Positions 1-8,460 of a stretch of 64,000 nt of DNA are shown here, in pieces. This stretch comes from Mycolicibacterium elephantis DSM 44368 (GTDB lineage Bacteria; Actinomycetota; Actinomycetes; Mycobacteriales; Mycobacteriaceae), in the NCBI RefSeq assembly GCF_004014805.1, contig NZ_ATDN01000023.1, positions 153,255 through 217,254 on the forward strand, in the 5' to 3' direction. The notes under the pieces are model-generated. The model was given only the letters and a program-made list of their open reading frames with translations, made no database searches and had not been told where the DNA came from. A program made the position numbers and the translations under genes. Position 1 is the stretch's first letter; each line of letters opens with the position of its first letter.

Positions 1-1
1 C

Positions 2-640
2 AGGCGGGCGGTGCGCGGCTTCCTTGACCGGCCGGTACCCGTGGAAGTCCTGCGGCGCGTGTTGGCCGCGGCCACCTTCGCGCCTTCGGGATCCAACCTT
101 CAGCCGTGGCACATCTACGTGGTCACCGGCGCACCGCTGTGTCAGCTCAAGAAGCTGGCCACCGAACGGGTCACCGCCGGAGATCCGTGGGACGAGCGGG
201 AATTCGAGATGTATCCCCGCGACTTGAAGTCGCCTTACCGCGAGCGGCGATCCGCATTCGGCCGGGAGCGCTACAGCGCGCTGGGCATCGAGCGCGAAGA
301 CTGGGAAGCCCGACAACGCGCGGCGATCGCCAACTGGGACTGCTTCGGCGCCCCCGCCGCCCTGTTCTGCTACATCGACCGCGACCTCGGCCGGCCGCAG
401 TGGGCCGACCTCGGCATGTACCTGCAGACCGTCATGCTGCTGCTACGGGCCGAAGGGCTCCACAGTTGCCCACAGATGGCCTGGTCACAGGTCCGAAGGA
501 CCGTCGCCGACATCGTGTCACCACCGGACCACCTGATGCTGTTCTGCGGCATGTCGATCGGCTACGAGGACCCCGCCGTCGAATACATCCGCACCGGCCG
601 GGCGGCTCTGGACGAGACGGCCACGTTCATCTCGGACTAG
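2..640 (+). CDS. Nitroreductase family protein (5' truncated)
   Basis: FMN-dependent nitroreductase-fold oxidoreductase. The reading frame is open to the window edge and begins RRAVRGF, the usual N-terminal motif of the family. The GTG at position 11 is therefore probably internal and the true start lies upstream. The next part has the pattern APSGSNLQPWHIYVV, the FMN-phosphate binding segment. The C-terminal half carries the typical LLRAEGLHSCPQ and CGMSIGYEDP motifs. About 212 residues are visible, near full family length. Substrate cannot be read from the sequence. It ends 109 bases before the sigma-factor gene on the same strand, so it may or may not share a transcript with it. Confidence 0.85.
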   Translation, partial: RRAVRGFLDRPVPVEVLRRVLAAATFAPSGSNLQPWHIYVVTGAPLCQLKKLATERVTAGDPWDEREFEMYPRDLKSPYRERRSAFGRERYSALGIEREDWEARQRAAIANWDCFGAPAALFCYIDRDLGRPQWADLGMYLQTVMLLLRAEGLHSCPQMAWSQVRRTVADIVSPPDHLMLFCGMSIGYEDPAVEYIRTGRAALDETATFISD

Positions 641-749
641 CACCGCCCCTACGGACCACGAACCGCCGACTACGGACTTCCAAGGGTTCGGTTGGCCCGC
701 GCGACGACAAGTCTGATCTTGACCAGTACATCGACTCGGGAGGTTTCCC

Positions 750-1334
750 ATGACGGATCGAGACCAGGCCGCGCGCTTCACCAGGGAAACCGAACCGCTC
801 TTCGATGTCCTGGCACGAGGCGCGCGGCGACTCGCCCGCAGCGATGCCGACGCCGACGACCTGCTGCAGGACACCCTGTTGCACGCATACACCGGGTTTC
901 ACACCTTCCGAGAGGGCACCAACCTCAAGGCGTGGCTGTTTCGCATCCTCTACCACCGATGGATCAGCACGCACAGGGCCAAACAGCGTCGGCCCGTGGA
1001 GGTTTCGGTCGATGTGCTCACCGAGCACGAACTGGCCCGTCACGGCGGCCGCCTGCCCTACGGCCAGCGGTCCGCGGAGACCGAAGTGCTCGATGCGTTG
1101 CCCGACTTCGACGTCAAGACCGCCATGGCTGCGCTGCCCGAGGGTTTCCGGGAGGTGGTCTTCTACGCCGACATGCAGGGCTACACCTACGCCGAAACCG
1201 CCGAGCTGCTGAACATCCCGATGGGCACGGTGATGTCGCGGGTGTCGCGGGCTCGAAACCGGCTGCGCACCGCCTTGACCCACGTTGCTTCTGGCAACGA
1301 GGACTTCGCCACCGACAAAACGTGTATCGCCTGA
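750..1334 (+). CDS. ECF-type RNA polymerase sigma factor, SigH/SigR-like
   Basis: A 194-residue group 4 sigma factor. Region 2 spans roughly residues 10-90 (DADDLLQDTLLHAY, GTNLKAWLFRIL, KQRRPVE). Region 4 spans roughly 125-180 (ALPEGFREVVFYAD, a helix-turn-helix ending IPMGTVMSRVSRARNRL). The region 2 wording is close to SigH/SigR of actinobacteria, the thiol-oxidative and heat-stress class. That class normally has a zinc-binding HxxxCxxC anti-sigma gene immediately downstream; none is visible here, and an SDR gene follows directly instead. The start is preceded by GGGAGG at 740-745. It may direct transcription of the five genes that follow, but that is inference. Confidence 0.9.
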   Translation: MTDRDQAARFTRETEPLFDVLARGARRLARSDADADDLLQDTLLHAYTGFHTFREGTNLKAWLFRILYHRWISTHRAKQRRPVEVSVDVLTEHELARHGGRLPYGQRSAETEVLDALPDFDVKTAMAALPEGFREVVFYADMQGYTYAETAELLNIPMGTVMSRVSRARNRLRTALTHVASGNEDFATDKTCIA

Positions 1335-1347
1335 GAGGGGAATGGAA

Positions 1348-2064
1348 ATGGAACTGACCAATCACACCGCGCTGATCACCGGCGGCACCGGCGGTATCGG
1401 CTTGGCCTGCGCACGCCTGTTCGCGGCCGAAGGCGCCTCGGTGCTCATCACCGGCAGAGATCGCGACCGCGGACACGCGGCCGCGGAGGCGATCGGGGCA
1501 CGCTTCATCCAGGCCGACCTCTCGGATCTGGACGCCGTGAAAAGCCTTGTACGGCAGGCCGGCGACGTCGACATCCTGGTCAACAACGCGGCCAGCTTTC
1601 CGGGAGCGCCCACGATCGAACAAGACATCGACTCGTTCGAGAAGACGTTCGACACCAACGTCCGCGGAGCGTACTTCCTCGCCTCCGGTCTGGTGCCCGG
1701 CATGCTCGACCGCGGGCACGGCTGCATCGTCAACGTCACCAGCATGGTCGCGTCCAAAGGCGTTCCCGGCGCATCCACCTACAGCGCGTCAAAGGCCGCT
1801 GTGGAGTCGCTGACCCGCACGTGGGCCGCCGAGTTCGGCGGGCACGGCATCCGCGTCAACAGCGTCGCGCCCGGACCCACCAAAACCGAAGGCGTGGCGG
1901 CGGAGTGGGGCGAGACCAACGAGGAGCTCGGCCGCGCCCTGCCGTTGGGCCGCACCGCAGATCCTGAGGAGATCGCCGCCGCGGTGCTGTTCCTCGCCTC
2001 GCCTCGCGCCAGCTTCATCACCGGCTCCACCCTGCACGCAGACGGCGGCGGCAGTGCCGTCTGA
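1348..2064 (+). CDS. SDR family NAD(P)-dependent oxidoreductase
   Basis: Classical short-chain dehydrogenase of about 238 residues. The cofactor motif TGGTGGIG lies near the N-terminus and NNAAS in the middle. The catalytic Ser (in VTSMVASKG) is followed by YSASK. The C-terminal part PLGRTADPEEIAAAVLFLAS with ITGSTLHADGGG is typical of FabG-like enzymes. Two in-frame ATGs exist, at 1342 and 1348. The purine-rich AGAGGGG ends at 1340, so 1348 has the better spacing and 1342 is almost on top of it. The gene begins 13 bases after the sigma-factor stop and is probably cotranscribed. The substrate is unknown. Confidence 0.88.
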   Translation: MELTNHTALITGGTGGIGLACARLFAAEGASVLITGRDRDRGHAAAEAIGARFIQADLSDLDAVKSLVRQAGDVDILVNNAASFPGAPTIEQDIDSFEKTFDTNVRGAYFLASGLVPGMLDRGHGCIVNVTSMVASKGVPGASTYSASKAAVESLTRTWAAEFGGHGIRVNSVAPGPTKTEGVAAEWGETNEELGRALPLGRTADPEEIAAAVLFLASPRASFITGSTLHADGGGSAV

Positions 2065-2065
2065 G

Positions 2066-2091
2066 CCTGCCATCTGAAACCTGCCATCTGA
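2066..2091 (+). repeat. 12-bp direct repeat, two copies, 14-bp period
   Basis: CCTGCCATCTGA occurs at 2066-2077 and again at 2080-2091, in the short gap between the SDR and cupin genes. It looks like a small local duplication; no function is apparent. Confidence 0.6.
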
Positions 2092-2110
2092 GACCGAGGA
2101 GGAGTGACCG

Positions 2111-2521
2111 ATGTCCAAGGAATACGACCCGTCCTGGCAGAACGCGTTGACGGTGGTGCAAGAGGTCACGCCGCCGTTCATCCCGCAAGGTGCGCACGCG
2201 ATGACCGTCGTCGTCGAGTACCCGCCGGGCAGCGCGGGCGCCCCACCGCACCGGCACCCGGGCGGACCGGCGTTCGGCTACGTGCTCGACGGCGAGATGC
2301 TGTTCGAGCTCGAGGGTGACCCGCCGCGCGTGGTCAAGGCCGGTGAGGCGTTCTGGGAACCCGGCGGCGACGTCATCCACTACTCGGACGCCAACAACCG
2401 CGACGACATGAACTGCCGGTTCCTGGTCACCATGCTGTGCGTGCCCGATCAGCCGATGCTGGTCCTCGTCGACGACGAGGAACTCGCCGCCCGCAAGCAC
2501 CTGCGCATCGGCCGGGGCTGA
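2111..2521 (+). CDS. Cupin domain-containing protein
   Basis: A single-domain cupin of 136 residues. Cupin motif 1 appears as PPHRHPGGPAFGYVLDGE and motif 2 as GEAFWEPGGDVIHYS. Metal-ligand candidates are the two His of HRH, the Glu of motif 1 and the His of motif 2. Its position in a sigma-factor operon recalls ChrR-type anti-sigma factors, which carry a cupin-like domain, but this protein lacks their N-terminal zinc-binding anti-sigma part. GAGGAGGAG just upstream of the ATG is an excellent ribosome site. Its role is probably binding or transforming a small molecule; the substrate is unknown. Confidence 0.85.
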   Translation: MSKEYDPSWQNALTVVQEVTPPFIPQGAHAMTVVVEYPPGSAGAPPHRHPGGPAFGYVLDGEMLFELEGDPPRVVKAGEAFWEPGGDVIHYSDANNRDDMNCRFLVTMLCVPDQPMLVLVDDEELAARKHLRIGRG

Positions 2522-2526
2522 TCACG

Positions 2527-3423
2527 ATGTCCAGAATTCTTCTGCAGAGCACGATTTCGGCTGATCCCGACGACTGGGACATCAGCAGGTTCTCGCTGCT
2601 GGCCGCCGAGTTGCGGGCAGCCGGGCACGAAGTGGTCGCGCGCAACCGGACCAGCGGCACCGGCGACGACCCCGTGCTGCGCCGACTCGACGAAATGGAC
2701 TTCGACCAGCTGTGGCTGATGGCCGTCGACGTGGGCGGCGGCCTCAGCGGCGCCGATGCCGACGCGATCCTGAGGTTCCGGTCAAACGGCGGCGGGGTGC
2801 TCACCGCCCGCGACCACCAGGACCTGGGCTGCTGTCTGCTGCGGCTGGGTTCGGTCGGCCGCGTCAACCAGTTCCACGACCCGACCGTCGATCGGAGACA
2901 TCTGTGCGACGACAAGGACACCCCGACCATCTCCTGGCCCAACTACCACTCCGGCGCCAACGGCGACTACCAACCCGTACTCACCGAGATGCCCGCGCAC
3001 GAACTGCTGCGCACCGACCGCACGGAGAGCGGGCGCATCGAATGGTTCCCCGCGCACCCGCACGAAGGCGCGGTGTGCGCCACGGTGCCGTTCGCGACCG
3101 TGCTCGCCCAAGGCCGAAGCACCGCGACAGGCCGCCGGTTCAACCTCGCTGTCGCGCTGGACGGTGAAACCGGCCCCGACGGACGGCCGATGGGGCGCGC
3201 GCTCGCCGAGTCTACGTTTCACCACTTCGCCGACTACAACTGGGACGTCGACCGCGGTGCGCCGTCGTTCGTGTCCGAGCCGCCCGGCAGCCAGATCAAG
3301 GCCGATCCGCGGCGGCTGGCCGTCTTCACCGATTACGTCCGCAACCTGGCGAGTTGGCTGCATCCCGCGGCGGTGGCGCCTGTGGAAGCCGACGATGAGT
3401 TCGGGTCGTTGAGCCGGTCATAA
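2527..3423 (+). CDS. Uncharacterised ThuA/GATase1-like protein
   Basis: A 298-residue protein of unproven function. The N-terminus (MSRILLQSTI) followed by an alternating beta/alpha pattern, WLMAVDVGGGLS, and FRSNGGGVLTARDHQDLG resembles the class I glutamine-amidotransferase-like fold of ThuA-type proteins. A Cys pair sits in LGCCLLRLG, but I cannot assign a nucleophile. The C-terminal half holds LAESTFHHFADYNWDVDRG, a His/Asp-rich stretch of the sort seen in ThuA-like families. There is no signal peptide, so it is probably cytosolic. The start six bases after the cupin stop suggests tight coupling in the sigma-factor run. Confidence 0.6.
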   Translation: MSRILLQSTISADPDDWDISRFSLLAAELRAAGHEVVARNRTSGTGDDPVLRRLDEMDFDQLWLMAVDVGGGLSGADADAILRFRSNGGGVLTARDHQDLGCCLLRLGSVGRVNQFHDPTVDRRHLCDDKDTPTISWPNYHSGANGDYQPVLTEMPAHELLRTDRTESGRIEWFPAHPHEGAVCATVPFATVLAQGRSTATGRRFNLAVALDGETGPDGRPMGRALAESTFHHFADYNWDVDRGAPSFVSEPPGSQIKADPRRLAVFTDYVRNLASWLHPAAVAPVEADDEFGSLSRS

Positions 3424-3451
3424 CCTGCACACGAAATGCAGGAGGAGACCG

Positions 3452-4150
3452 ATGACGACGAACCCCGTCTCGGCGACGGCACTGCCACCCGTCGTCGATC
3501 AGCAGACCTGGCGCGCGGCGCTGGACCAGCTGCGCCGGCGCGAGAAGGCCGCCACCCGCGAGCTGGACGCGATCGCCGCGCAGCGCAGGCGCCTACCCAT
3601 GGTGCGGATGCCCGACTACACGTTGATCGGCGAGCACGGACCGGTGCGGCTGGCCGACGTGTTCGAGGGGCGCTCGCAGCTGATCGTCTACCACCACATG
3701 TGGACCGACGGCGCCGAATGGCAGTGCGGTGGCTGCACCGGATTCACCTCCCAGTTCACCCGGTTGGATTTCCTCGACAGCTACGACGCCCGCTTCGTCA
3801 TCGTCACCAACGGCCCCATCGAGGAAGCGCTGGCCTACCGCGCCAAGGTCGGCAATCGGATGAACTGGTACTCGTCGTCGCAGAGCTCGTTCGGCGCCGA
3901 CGTCGACGCCCCGCCCGGCGGAGGCTTCGGGGTCAACGTGTTTCTGCGGGACGGCGAGACGGTGTACCGCACCTGGCACACCAACGGCCGCGGCACCGAA
4001 CAACTCAGCCACACGTTCGCGCTCATCGACCTGCTGCCGTGGGGCCGCCAGGAGGAGTGGCAGGACTCGCCGCCCGGCTGGCCGCAGGGGCCGACGTACG
4101 CCGGGTGGCTGGACTCGCCCGACATCGCCCGCGCGTACGGATCCGGCTGA
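3452..4150 (+). CDS. DUF899 family thioredoxin-like protein
   Basis: A 232-residue protein of the DUF899 family, a thioredoxin-fold group of undetermined function. Recognisable parts are MVRMPDYTLIGEHGPVRLAD, YHHMWTDG and CGGCTGFTS, which has a redox-like CxxC, and the C-terminal WHTNGRGTEQL plus the LPWGRQEEWQDSP segment. The N-terminal 40 residues form an Arg/Glu-rich helix. The CxxC suggests thiol chemistry, which would fit a SigH-like sigma factor at the head of the run, but this is inference. GGAGGAG precedes the ATG. It is the last gene of the sigma-led series; the next gene is on the other strand. Confidence 0.85.
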   Translation: MTTNPVSATALPPVVDQQTWRAALDQLRRREKAATRELDAIAAQRRRLPMVRMPDYTLIGEHGPVRLADVFEGRSQLIVYHHMWTDGAEWQCGGCTGFTSQFTRLDFLDSYDARFVIVTNGPIEEALAYRAKVGNRMNWYSSSQSSFGADVDAPPGGGFGVNVFLRDGETVYRTWHTNGRGTEQLSHTFALIDLLPWGRQEEWQDSPPGWPQGPTYAGWLDSPDIARAYGSG

Positions 4151-4187
4151 CGGCCCGTCACGACGGCCGCGAGTGCGCGGTCTCGGC

Positions 4188-5270
4188 TCAGGGTGGGTCC
4201 GCCGCCGGACGCCGCAGGAATTCGACGAGCAGTTCCGCCATGTGCGGAATCGCTTGCCGGGCAATGACTTCGTAACCGTGGGTGCTCAGCGTCGGTAGGC
4301 ACAGCAGCCCGGCGCGCGGGGTGAGCCCGCTGCCCTTGGCGTGTGAGGCGTCGGATTCGAACGCGCCCAGCACCGCCGCCTGAGGCGACATCCCCAGGTC
4401 CGCCCCGATGCCCATCAACGTGTCCGCCACGTCCTTGTCGTAGACGCACTGCGCGTCGCTGTACCCGACGATCGGGCCGCCGCCGACCGTGGTGCCGTAC
4501 TCGGCTTCCGTCGGGCCGACCTCCAGCGCGAGGGCGAGGTCGCCGGGCAGCACCCGGCTGGCGTAGGAACCGCTCCCCCCGCCGATCTCCTCGCTGGTGG
4601 TGAACACCAGGTAGACGTCGTGGGCGGGTCGCCCGTCGTGCAGCACCCGCGCCGTGTGCAGCAGCGCTGTCACCGGGGCCCGGTCATCCAGGAAGTAGCT
4701 GCCGAGGTAGCCGTCGCCGACGTCGACGAGCGTGCGCTTGCTGCGGTCGATGCACACCCGGGTGCCCGCCTGCACTCCGGCGTCGGTCAACTCGTCGGGG
4801 GTGTGCCCGGTGAAGACGTAGACGTGCATCCAGTCCAGTGACTTGTCGCCCTGGTCGGGTTTGGTCTCCCAGATCCGTGGGCTTTCCTTGGTGGTGTGCT
4901 CGGATCCCAGCGTCAGCACCGCGGATACGGTCCGGCGGTCACCGAGCACCGCGACCGGGCCGAGCCCGAAGTTGCCCGGATACATCGTGCCCAGCGGCGT
5001 CAGGTGCAGGCTGCCGTCGCCTTCGATCCGCTTGACCAGCATCGACAACTCGTCCATGTGGGCCATCACTTGGGTGGCCCGGCCGTCGTCTCGGCTCTCT
5101 CCGCGGATCAGGCCGACCAGGTTTCCGGCCGGATCCACCCACGACTCGTCGACGTGGGGTTCGAGCTCCCGGTGGCAGATGTCGCGCACCGCCTGCTCCT
5201 GGCCGCACGGCCCGTACGCCCACAACAGCTCTTGGAGCAGGTCACGCCGCAACTGATATTGATCGGTCAC
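4188..5270 (-). CDS. M42-family zinc metallopeptidase
   Basis: A 360-residue aminopeptidase/endoglucanase-type M42 peptidase, which uses two metal ions to trim N-terminal residues of peptides in the cytosol. Motifs in order are VMAHMDELSMLV (metal His/Asp), YFLDDRAPVTALL (bridging Asp), TSEEIGGGSGSY (catalytic Glu pair), ALEVGPTEAEYG (metal ligand) and, near the C-terminus, LPTLSTHGYEV with the final metal His. The start chosen is the GTG at 5270 (reads VTDQYQLRR), because residues upstream of it look noncoding. It is convergent with the DUF899 gene. The next gene upstream on this strand is the small exported protein 43 bases away. Confidence 0.88.
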   Translation of the reverse strand: MTDQYQLRRDLLQELLWAYGPCGQEQAVRDICHRELEPHVDESWVDPAGNLVGLIRGESRDDGRATQVMAHMDELSMLVKRIEGDGSLHLTPLGTMYPGNFGLGPVAVLGDRRTVSAVLTLGSEHTTKESPRIWETKPDQGDKSLDWMHVYVFTGHTPDELTDAGVQAGTRVCIDRSKRTLVDVGDGYLGSYFLDDRAPVTALLHTARVLHDGRPAHDVYLVFTTSEEIGGGSGSYASRVLPGDLALALEVGPTEAEYGTTVGGGPIVGYSDAQCVYDKDVADTLMGIGADLGMSPQAAVLGAFESDASHAKGSGLTPRAGLLCLPTLSTHGYEVIARQAIPHMAELLVEFLRRPAADPP

Positions 5271-5313
5271 CGCCGAGGAGTTACCGAAGGTGCCGCGGTG
5301 TAACCCCCAGGCC

Positions 5314-5547
5314 CTACTGGATCGGCGGATGCGGGAACGGCGGAGGCGCCGGTACACACAAGCCGGTGTTGACGTCGAGCGCCTTGCCCGGCACACAGAA
5401 CGGCGCGCACCCGTAGATCACGCCCGTCTCGCCCGGCGCGCAACCGACGTTGCCGGGCTGGGCCGCCGCGACGCCGGGAGAAAACGGGGCAGCCGCCAGG
5501 GCGGCGGTGAAGAGCGCCGCGGTCACCGTCCGTCGCAGGGAAACCAT
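5314..5547 (-). CDS. Small exported Cys-containing protein
   Basis: A 77-residue protein with a clear Sec signal peptide (MVSLRRTVTAALFTAALAAA, cleavage probably after AAAQ or nearby). About 45 mature residues follow, containing four Cys (VGCAPG, YGCAPFCVPG, GLCVP) and a Pro-rich tail ending PHPPIQ. The even Cys count suggests two disulfides in the cell envelope. It resembles other short exported mycobacterial proteins, but I do not recognise a named family. Function unknown. Confidence 0.75.
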   Translation of the reverse strand: MVSLRRTVTAALFTAALAAAPFSPGVAAAQPGNVGCAPGETGVIYGCAPFCVPGKALDVNTGLCVPAPPPFPHPPIQ

Positions 5548-5569
5548 GATCGGCAGTGTAGGCCGCCGG

Positions 5570-7024
5570 TCACGTCCCGCAGAAGGTTTGGTACCGCCCG
5601 AAGTGCTCCGGCGCCGGCTCGGCGTATCGGTCCAGGCCGGGCCGTTCGTCGTAGGGCGCGGTGACGGCGACGAGCAGTTGCTCGACGGGGCGCAGATCCC
5701 CGTCGGTCGCGGCGGTCAGGGCTTCCTCGACGAGGTGGTTGCGCGGGATGTAGATCGGGTTGACGCGGTCCATCAGCTCGGGGTTCGGCCGCAAAGCGCG
5801 CCACCGGCTCAACCACGCGTCGAAGCCCGCGAGGTCGATGAACAGTCCGCGGGCGGGCTCGGTGTCGCCGCGCGCGGCCGCGCCCAGATGCCGGAAGAAC
5901 GAGGTGAAGTCGACGCGGCTGCCCCTGAGCAATTCGAGCAACTCGTTCATCAGCGGGGCCTGTTCGGCCGGGTCGCCGGTGAGCCCGAGTTTGTCCTGCA
6001 TACCGCCGGTCAACGCCTGCTGGAACCGCACGCTGAAGCCCTCGAGCCGGTCCTGCGCGATGGCGATCGCCTGGTCCTGGTCGTCGGCGAACAGCGGCAG
6101 CAGCGTCTCGGCGAAGCGGGCGAGGTTCCAGCCCGCGATGGTCGGCTGGTTGCCGTAGGCGTAGCGGCCCCAGGAGTCGATCGAGCTGAACACCGTCTCG
6201 GGGTCGTAGGCCTCCATGAACGCGCACGGGCCGTAGTCGATGGTCTCGCCGGAGATCGTGGTGTTGTCGGTGTTCATCACGCCGTGCACGAACCCGACCA
6301 GCATCCACTTCGCGACCAGCGTGGCCTGCACCCCGATCACCGCGTCGAACAACGCGACGTAGCGATTGTCGGCCTCCGCGGCCCCGGGGTGGTGGCGGGC
6401 GATGGCGTGGTCGGCCAGTCGGCGCAACAACGCCGGATCGCCCGTCGTCGCCGCGTACTGAAAGGTGCCGACCCGCAGGTGGCTTCGCGCGACCCGGGCC
6501 AGCACGGCGCCCGGCAGCAACGTCTCCCGGGTGACCGTGCGCCCGGTGGCGACGACGGCCAGCGACCGGGTGGTCGGGATTGCCAGGGCGTGCATGGCCT
6601 CGCTGATCACGTATTCGCGCAGCATCGGGCCGACGGCGGCCAGCCCGTCGCCGCCGCGGGCGAACGGGGTGGCGCCCGAGCCCTTGAGGTGCAGGTCGCG
6701 CAGCTCGCCGTCGGCGGTGGTGAGCTCGCCGATCAGCAGCGCCCGGCCGTCGCCGAGCCGGGGAACGAACCCGCCGAACTGGTGACCCGCGTAGGCCTGG
6801 GCCACCGGCGCGGCGCCGTCGGGCACCAGGGTCCCGGTGAGGAACCGCAGGCCGTCGGGGCCGCGCAGCCAGTCGGCGTCGAGGCCGAGGTCGGCGGCCA
6901 ACGCCTCGTTGAGTACGAGCAGGCGCGGATCGGGTGCCTCCTCGGCCCGCCAGCCGACGGCCAGCTCCGGCAGCTCACGGGCGAAGCGGTCCCCGACGGG
7001 AATGGTGATGGGTGCGACGCTCAC
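5570..7024 (-). CDS. selO: SelO/YdiU family protein AMPylator
   Basis: Pseudokinase-fold enzyme that transfers AMP to protein Ser/Thr/Tyr residues; the bacterial family acts in redox homeostasis. At 484 residues it has family length. Visible motifs are PVAQAYAGHQFGGFVPRLGDGRA, LKGSGATPFARGGDG, SEAMHALAIPTTRSL, VARSHLRVGTF and MNTDNTTISGETIDYGPCAFM. The C-terminus reads YQTFCGT, so a Cys is third from the end, exactly where eukaryotic SelO has selenocysteine. The start is taken at the GTG at 7024 (VSVAPITIPVGD). An ATG at 7057 in the same frame overlaps the ANTAR stop by 4 bases (ATGA) and would add 11 residues; neither has a convincing ribosome site. Confidence 0.92.
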   Translation of the reverse strand: MSVAPITIPVGDRFARELPELAVGWRAEEAPDPRLLVLNEALAADLGLDADWLRGPDGLRFLTGTLVPDGAAPVAQAYAGHQFGGFVPRLGDGRALLIGELTTADGELRDLHLKGSGATPFARGGDGLAAVGPMLREYVISEAMHALAIPTTRSLAVVATGRTVTRETLLPGAVLARVARSHLRVGTFQYAATTGDPALLRRLADHAIARHHPGAAEADNRYVALFDAVIGVQATLVAKWMLVGFVHGVMNTDNTTISGETIDYGPCAFMEAYDPETVFSSIDSWGRYAYGNQPTIAGWNLARFAETLLPLFADDQDQAIAIAQDRLEGFSVRFQQALTGGMQDKLGLTGDPAEQAPLMNELLELLRGSRVDFTSFFRHLGAAARGDTEPARGLFIDLAGFDAWLSRWRALRPNPELMDRVNPIYIPRNHLVEEALTAATDGDLRPVEQLLVAVTAPYDERPGLDRYAEPAPEHFGRYQTFCGT

Positions 7025-7053
7025 TGCACCCAGGGTACGGAGGGCGGCGGCGA

Positions 7054-7341
7054 TCATTCGAGCGTCGCGCGCGGCACTGCGCTCAACAGTGGTCCCCATT
7101 CGGCGATCACTGCGCGGCGCGCGGCGTCGGCGCAGTCGAGGCGGTGCACTTCGGCCGCGCCGGCGGCGCTGACCAGGGCGTCGGCGAGCGTGAACAGCGG
7201 CACCCGATGCTGGTGGGCGGCCCGGATCATTTCCTGGAAGGCTTCGTCCACCGTGCATTGGCGAAGCGCGACCAGGACGCCTTCGGCGGTGTCCAGGCCC
7301 TGCCGTCCGATGGTTCTGCCGAAGCGGTGAGGTGAGGTCAT
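7054..7341 (-). CDS. Stand-alone ANTAR-domain protein
   Basis: A 95-residue protein that is essentially one ANTAR domain (IGRQGLDTAEGVLVALRQ, then DEAFQEMIRAAHQHRVPLFTLADALV). ANTAR domains bind paired hexaloop RNA hairpins and prevent transcription termination. They are usually fused to a receiver or GAF sensor; none is present here. A Cys sits in LRQCTVDEAF and another in HRLDCADA. The ATG at 7341 is chosen because upstream codons look noncoding. The gene ends overlapping the alternative selO start, so the two genes are probably cotranscribed. Confidence 0.75.
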   Translation of the reverse strand: MTSPHRFGRTIGRQGLDTAEGVLVALRQCTVDEAFQEMIRAAHQHRVPLFTLADALVSAAGAAEVHRLDCADAARRAVIAEWGPLLSAVPRATLE

Positions 7342-7541
7342 GAGACCCGTGGTACCAACGGCGCCCGTGAGGCAGGTGTCGGCTCGCTGGCAACCGCCTG
7401 TGAGTCGATGGGCACCGTGGTTGCTGATGCAGCCGGCCGGTCTGCCACCGCCGGTCTGTATGGTGAGGCTCCCGGGAACATCGTGGATTTCGGTCATCGA
7501 GGACCGTGCCGTGGGAACGAACGTCTTGAGGAGCTGGCCCG

Positions 7542-8432
7542 GTGACGCTGAACACCATCGCGCTCGAGCTCGTGCCGCCCAATGTGGACCGCGGCGTGGA
7601 GCAGGCGCGCGAGGACGCGCACAAGGTGCTGCGGTACTCCGAGCAGAGCGGCCTGGCCGGGCGCATCGGGCACGTGATGATCCCCGGGATGATCGAAGAG
7701 GACGACGACCGGCCCATCGAGATGAAGCCGAAGATGGACGTGCTCGACTTCTGGCGGGTCATCCAGCCCGAGTTGCCCGGTGTCAAGGGGCTGTGCACGC
7801 AGGTCACCTCGTTCATGGACGAACCGACGCTGCGCCGACGGCTGACCGAGCTGTCGGCCGCCGGCTTCGAGGGCATCGCGTTCGTGGGGGTGCCGCGGAC
7901 GATGGCCGACGGCGAGGGGTCCGGCGTCGCGCCCACCGACGCGCTGGCGATGTTCAAGGAGCTGGTGCCCAACCGCGGCGCGATCCTGATTCCGACCCGC
8001 GAGGGTGAGCAAGGCCGGTTCAAGTTCAAGTGCGACCGGGGCGCGACATACGGCATGACCCAGCTGCTGTACTCCGACGCGATCGTCGGGTTCCTCCGCG
8101 AGTTCGCCGCGACGACCGATCATCGGCCCGAGATCCTGCTGTCGTTCGGGTTCGTCCCGAAGGTGGAGAGCAAGGTCGGGCTCATTTCCTGGTTGATCCA
8201 GGATCCGGGCAACCCCGCGGTGGCCGAGGAGCAGGAGTTCGTCAAGCGGTTGGCCGCCACCGAGCCGACCGAGAAGCGCAAGCTGATGGTCGACCTGTAC
8301 AAGCGGGTCATCGACGGCGTCGCCGACCTCGGTTTTCCGCTCTCCATCCACCTGGAGGCCACCTACGGGGTGTCGGGTCCGGCGTTCGAGACCTTCGCGG
8401 AGATGCTCGCGTACTGGTCCCCCGACACCTGA
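7542..8432 (+). CDS. Methylenetetrahydrofolate reductase-like protein
   Basis: A 296-residue protein similar to the short, non-canonical MTHFR-type proteins of mycobacteria (M. tuberculosis Rv2172c type), which supply methyl-tetrahydrofolate for methionine synthesis. The N-terminus NTIALELVPPNVDRG replaces the usual SFEFFPPK start of MetF. Further family features are GLCTQVTSF, FEGIAFVGVPRTM, YGMTQLLYSD and FGFVPKVESK. No FAD-binding motif is obvious. The start is GTG at 7542 with GAGGAG eight bases upstream. Its product would feed MetE, encoded about 46 kb away. The assignment rests on overall resemblance, so direct enzymatic function is likely rather than certain. Confidence 0.75.
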   Translation: MTLNTIALELVPPNVDRGVEQAREDAHKVLRYSEQSGLAGRIGHVMIPGMIEEDDDRPIEMKPKMDVLDFWRVIQPELPGVKGLCTQVTSFMDEPTLRRRLTELSAAGFEGIAFVGVPRTMADGEGSGVAPTDALAMFKELVPNRGAILIPTREGEQGRFKFKCDRGATYGMTQLLYSDAIVGFLREFAATTDHRPEILLSFGFVPKVESKVGLISWLIQDPGNPAVAEEQEFVKRLAATEPTEKRKLMVDLYKRVIDGVADLGFPLSIHLEATYGVSGPAFETFAEMLAYWSPDT

Positions 8433-8460
8433 CGCATGTGATTTTTGCCCAAAGGAACAT

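Noticed and set aside
5450..7330. Long open frame antisense to selO
   Set aside because: Same shadow effect; selO is complete and motif-rich on the other strand.
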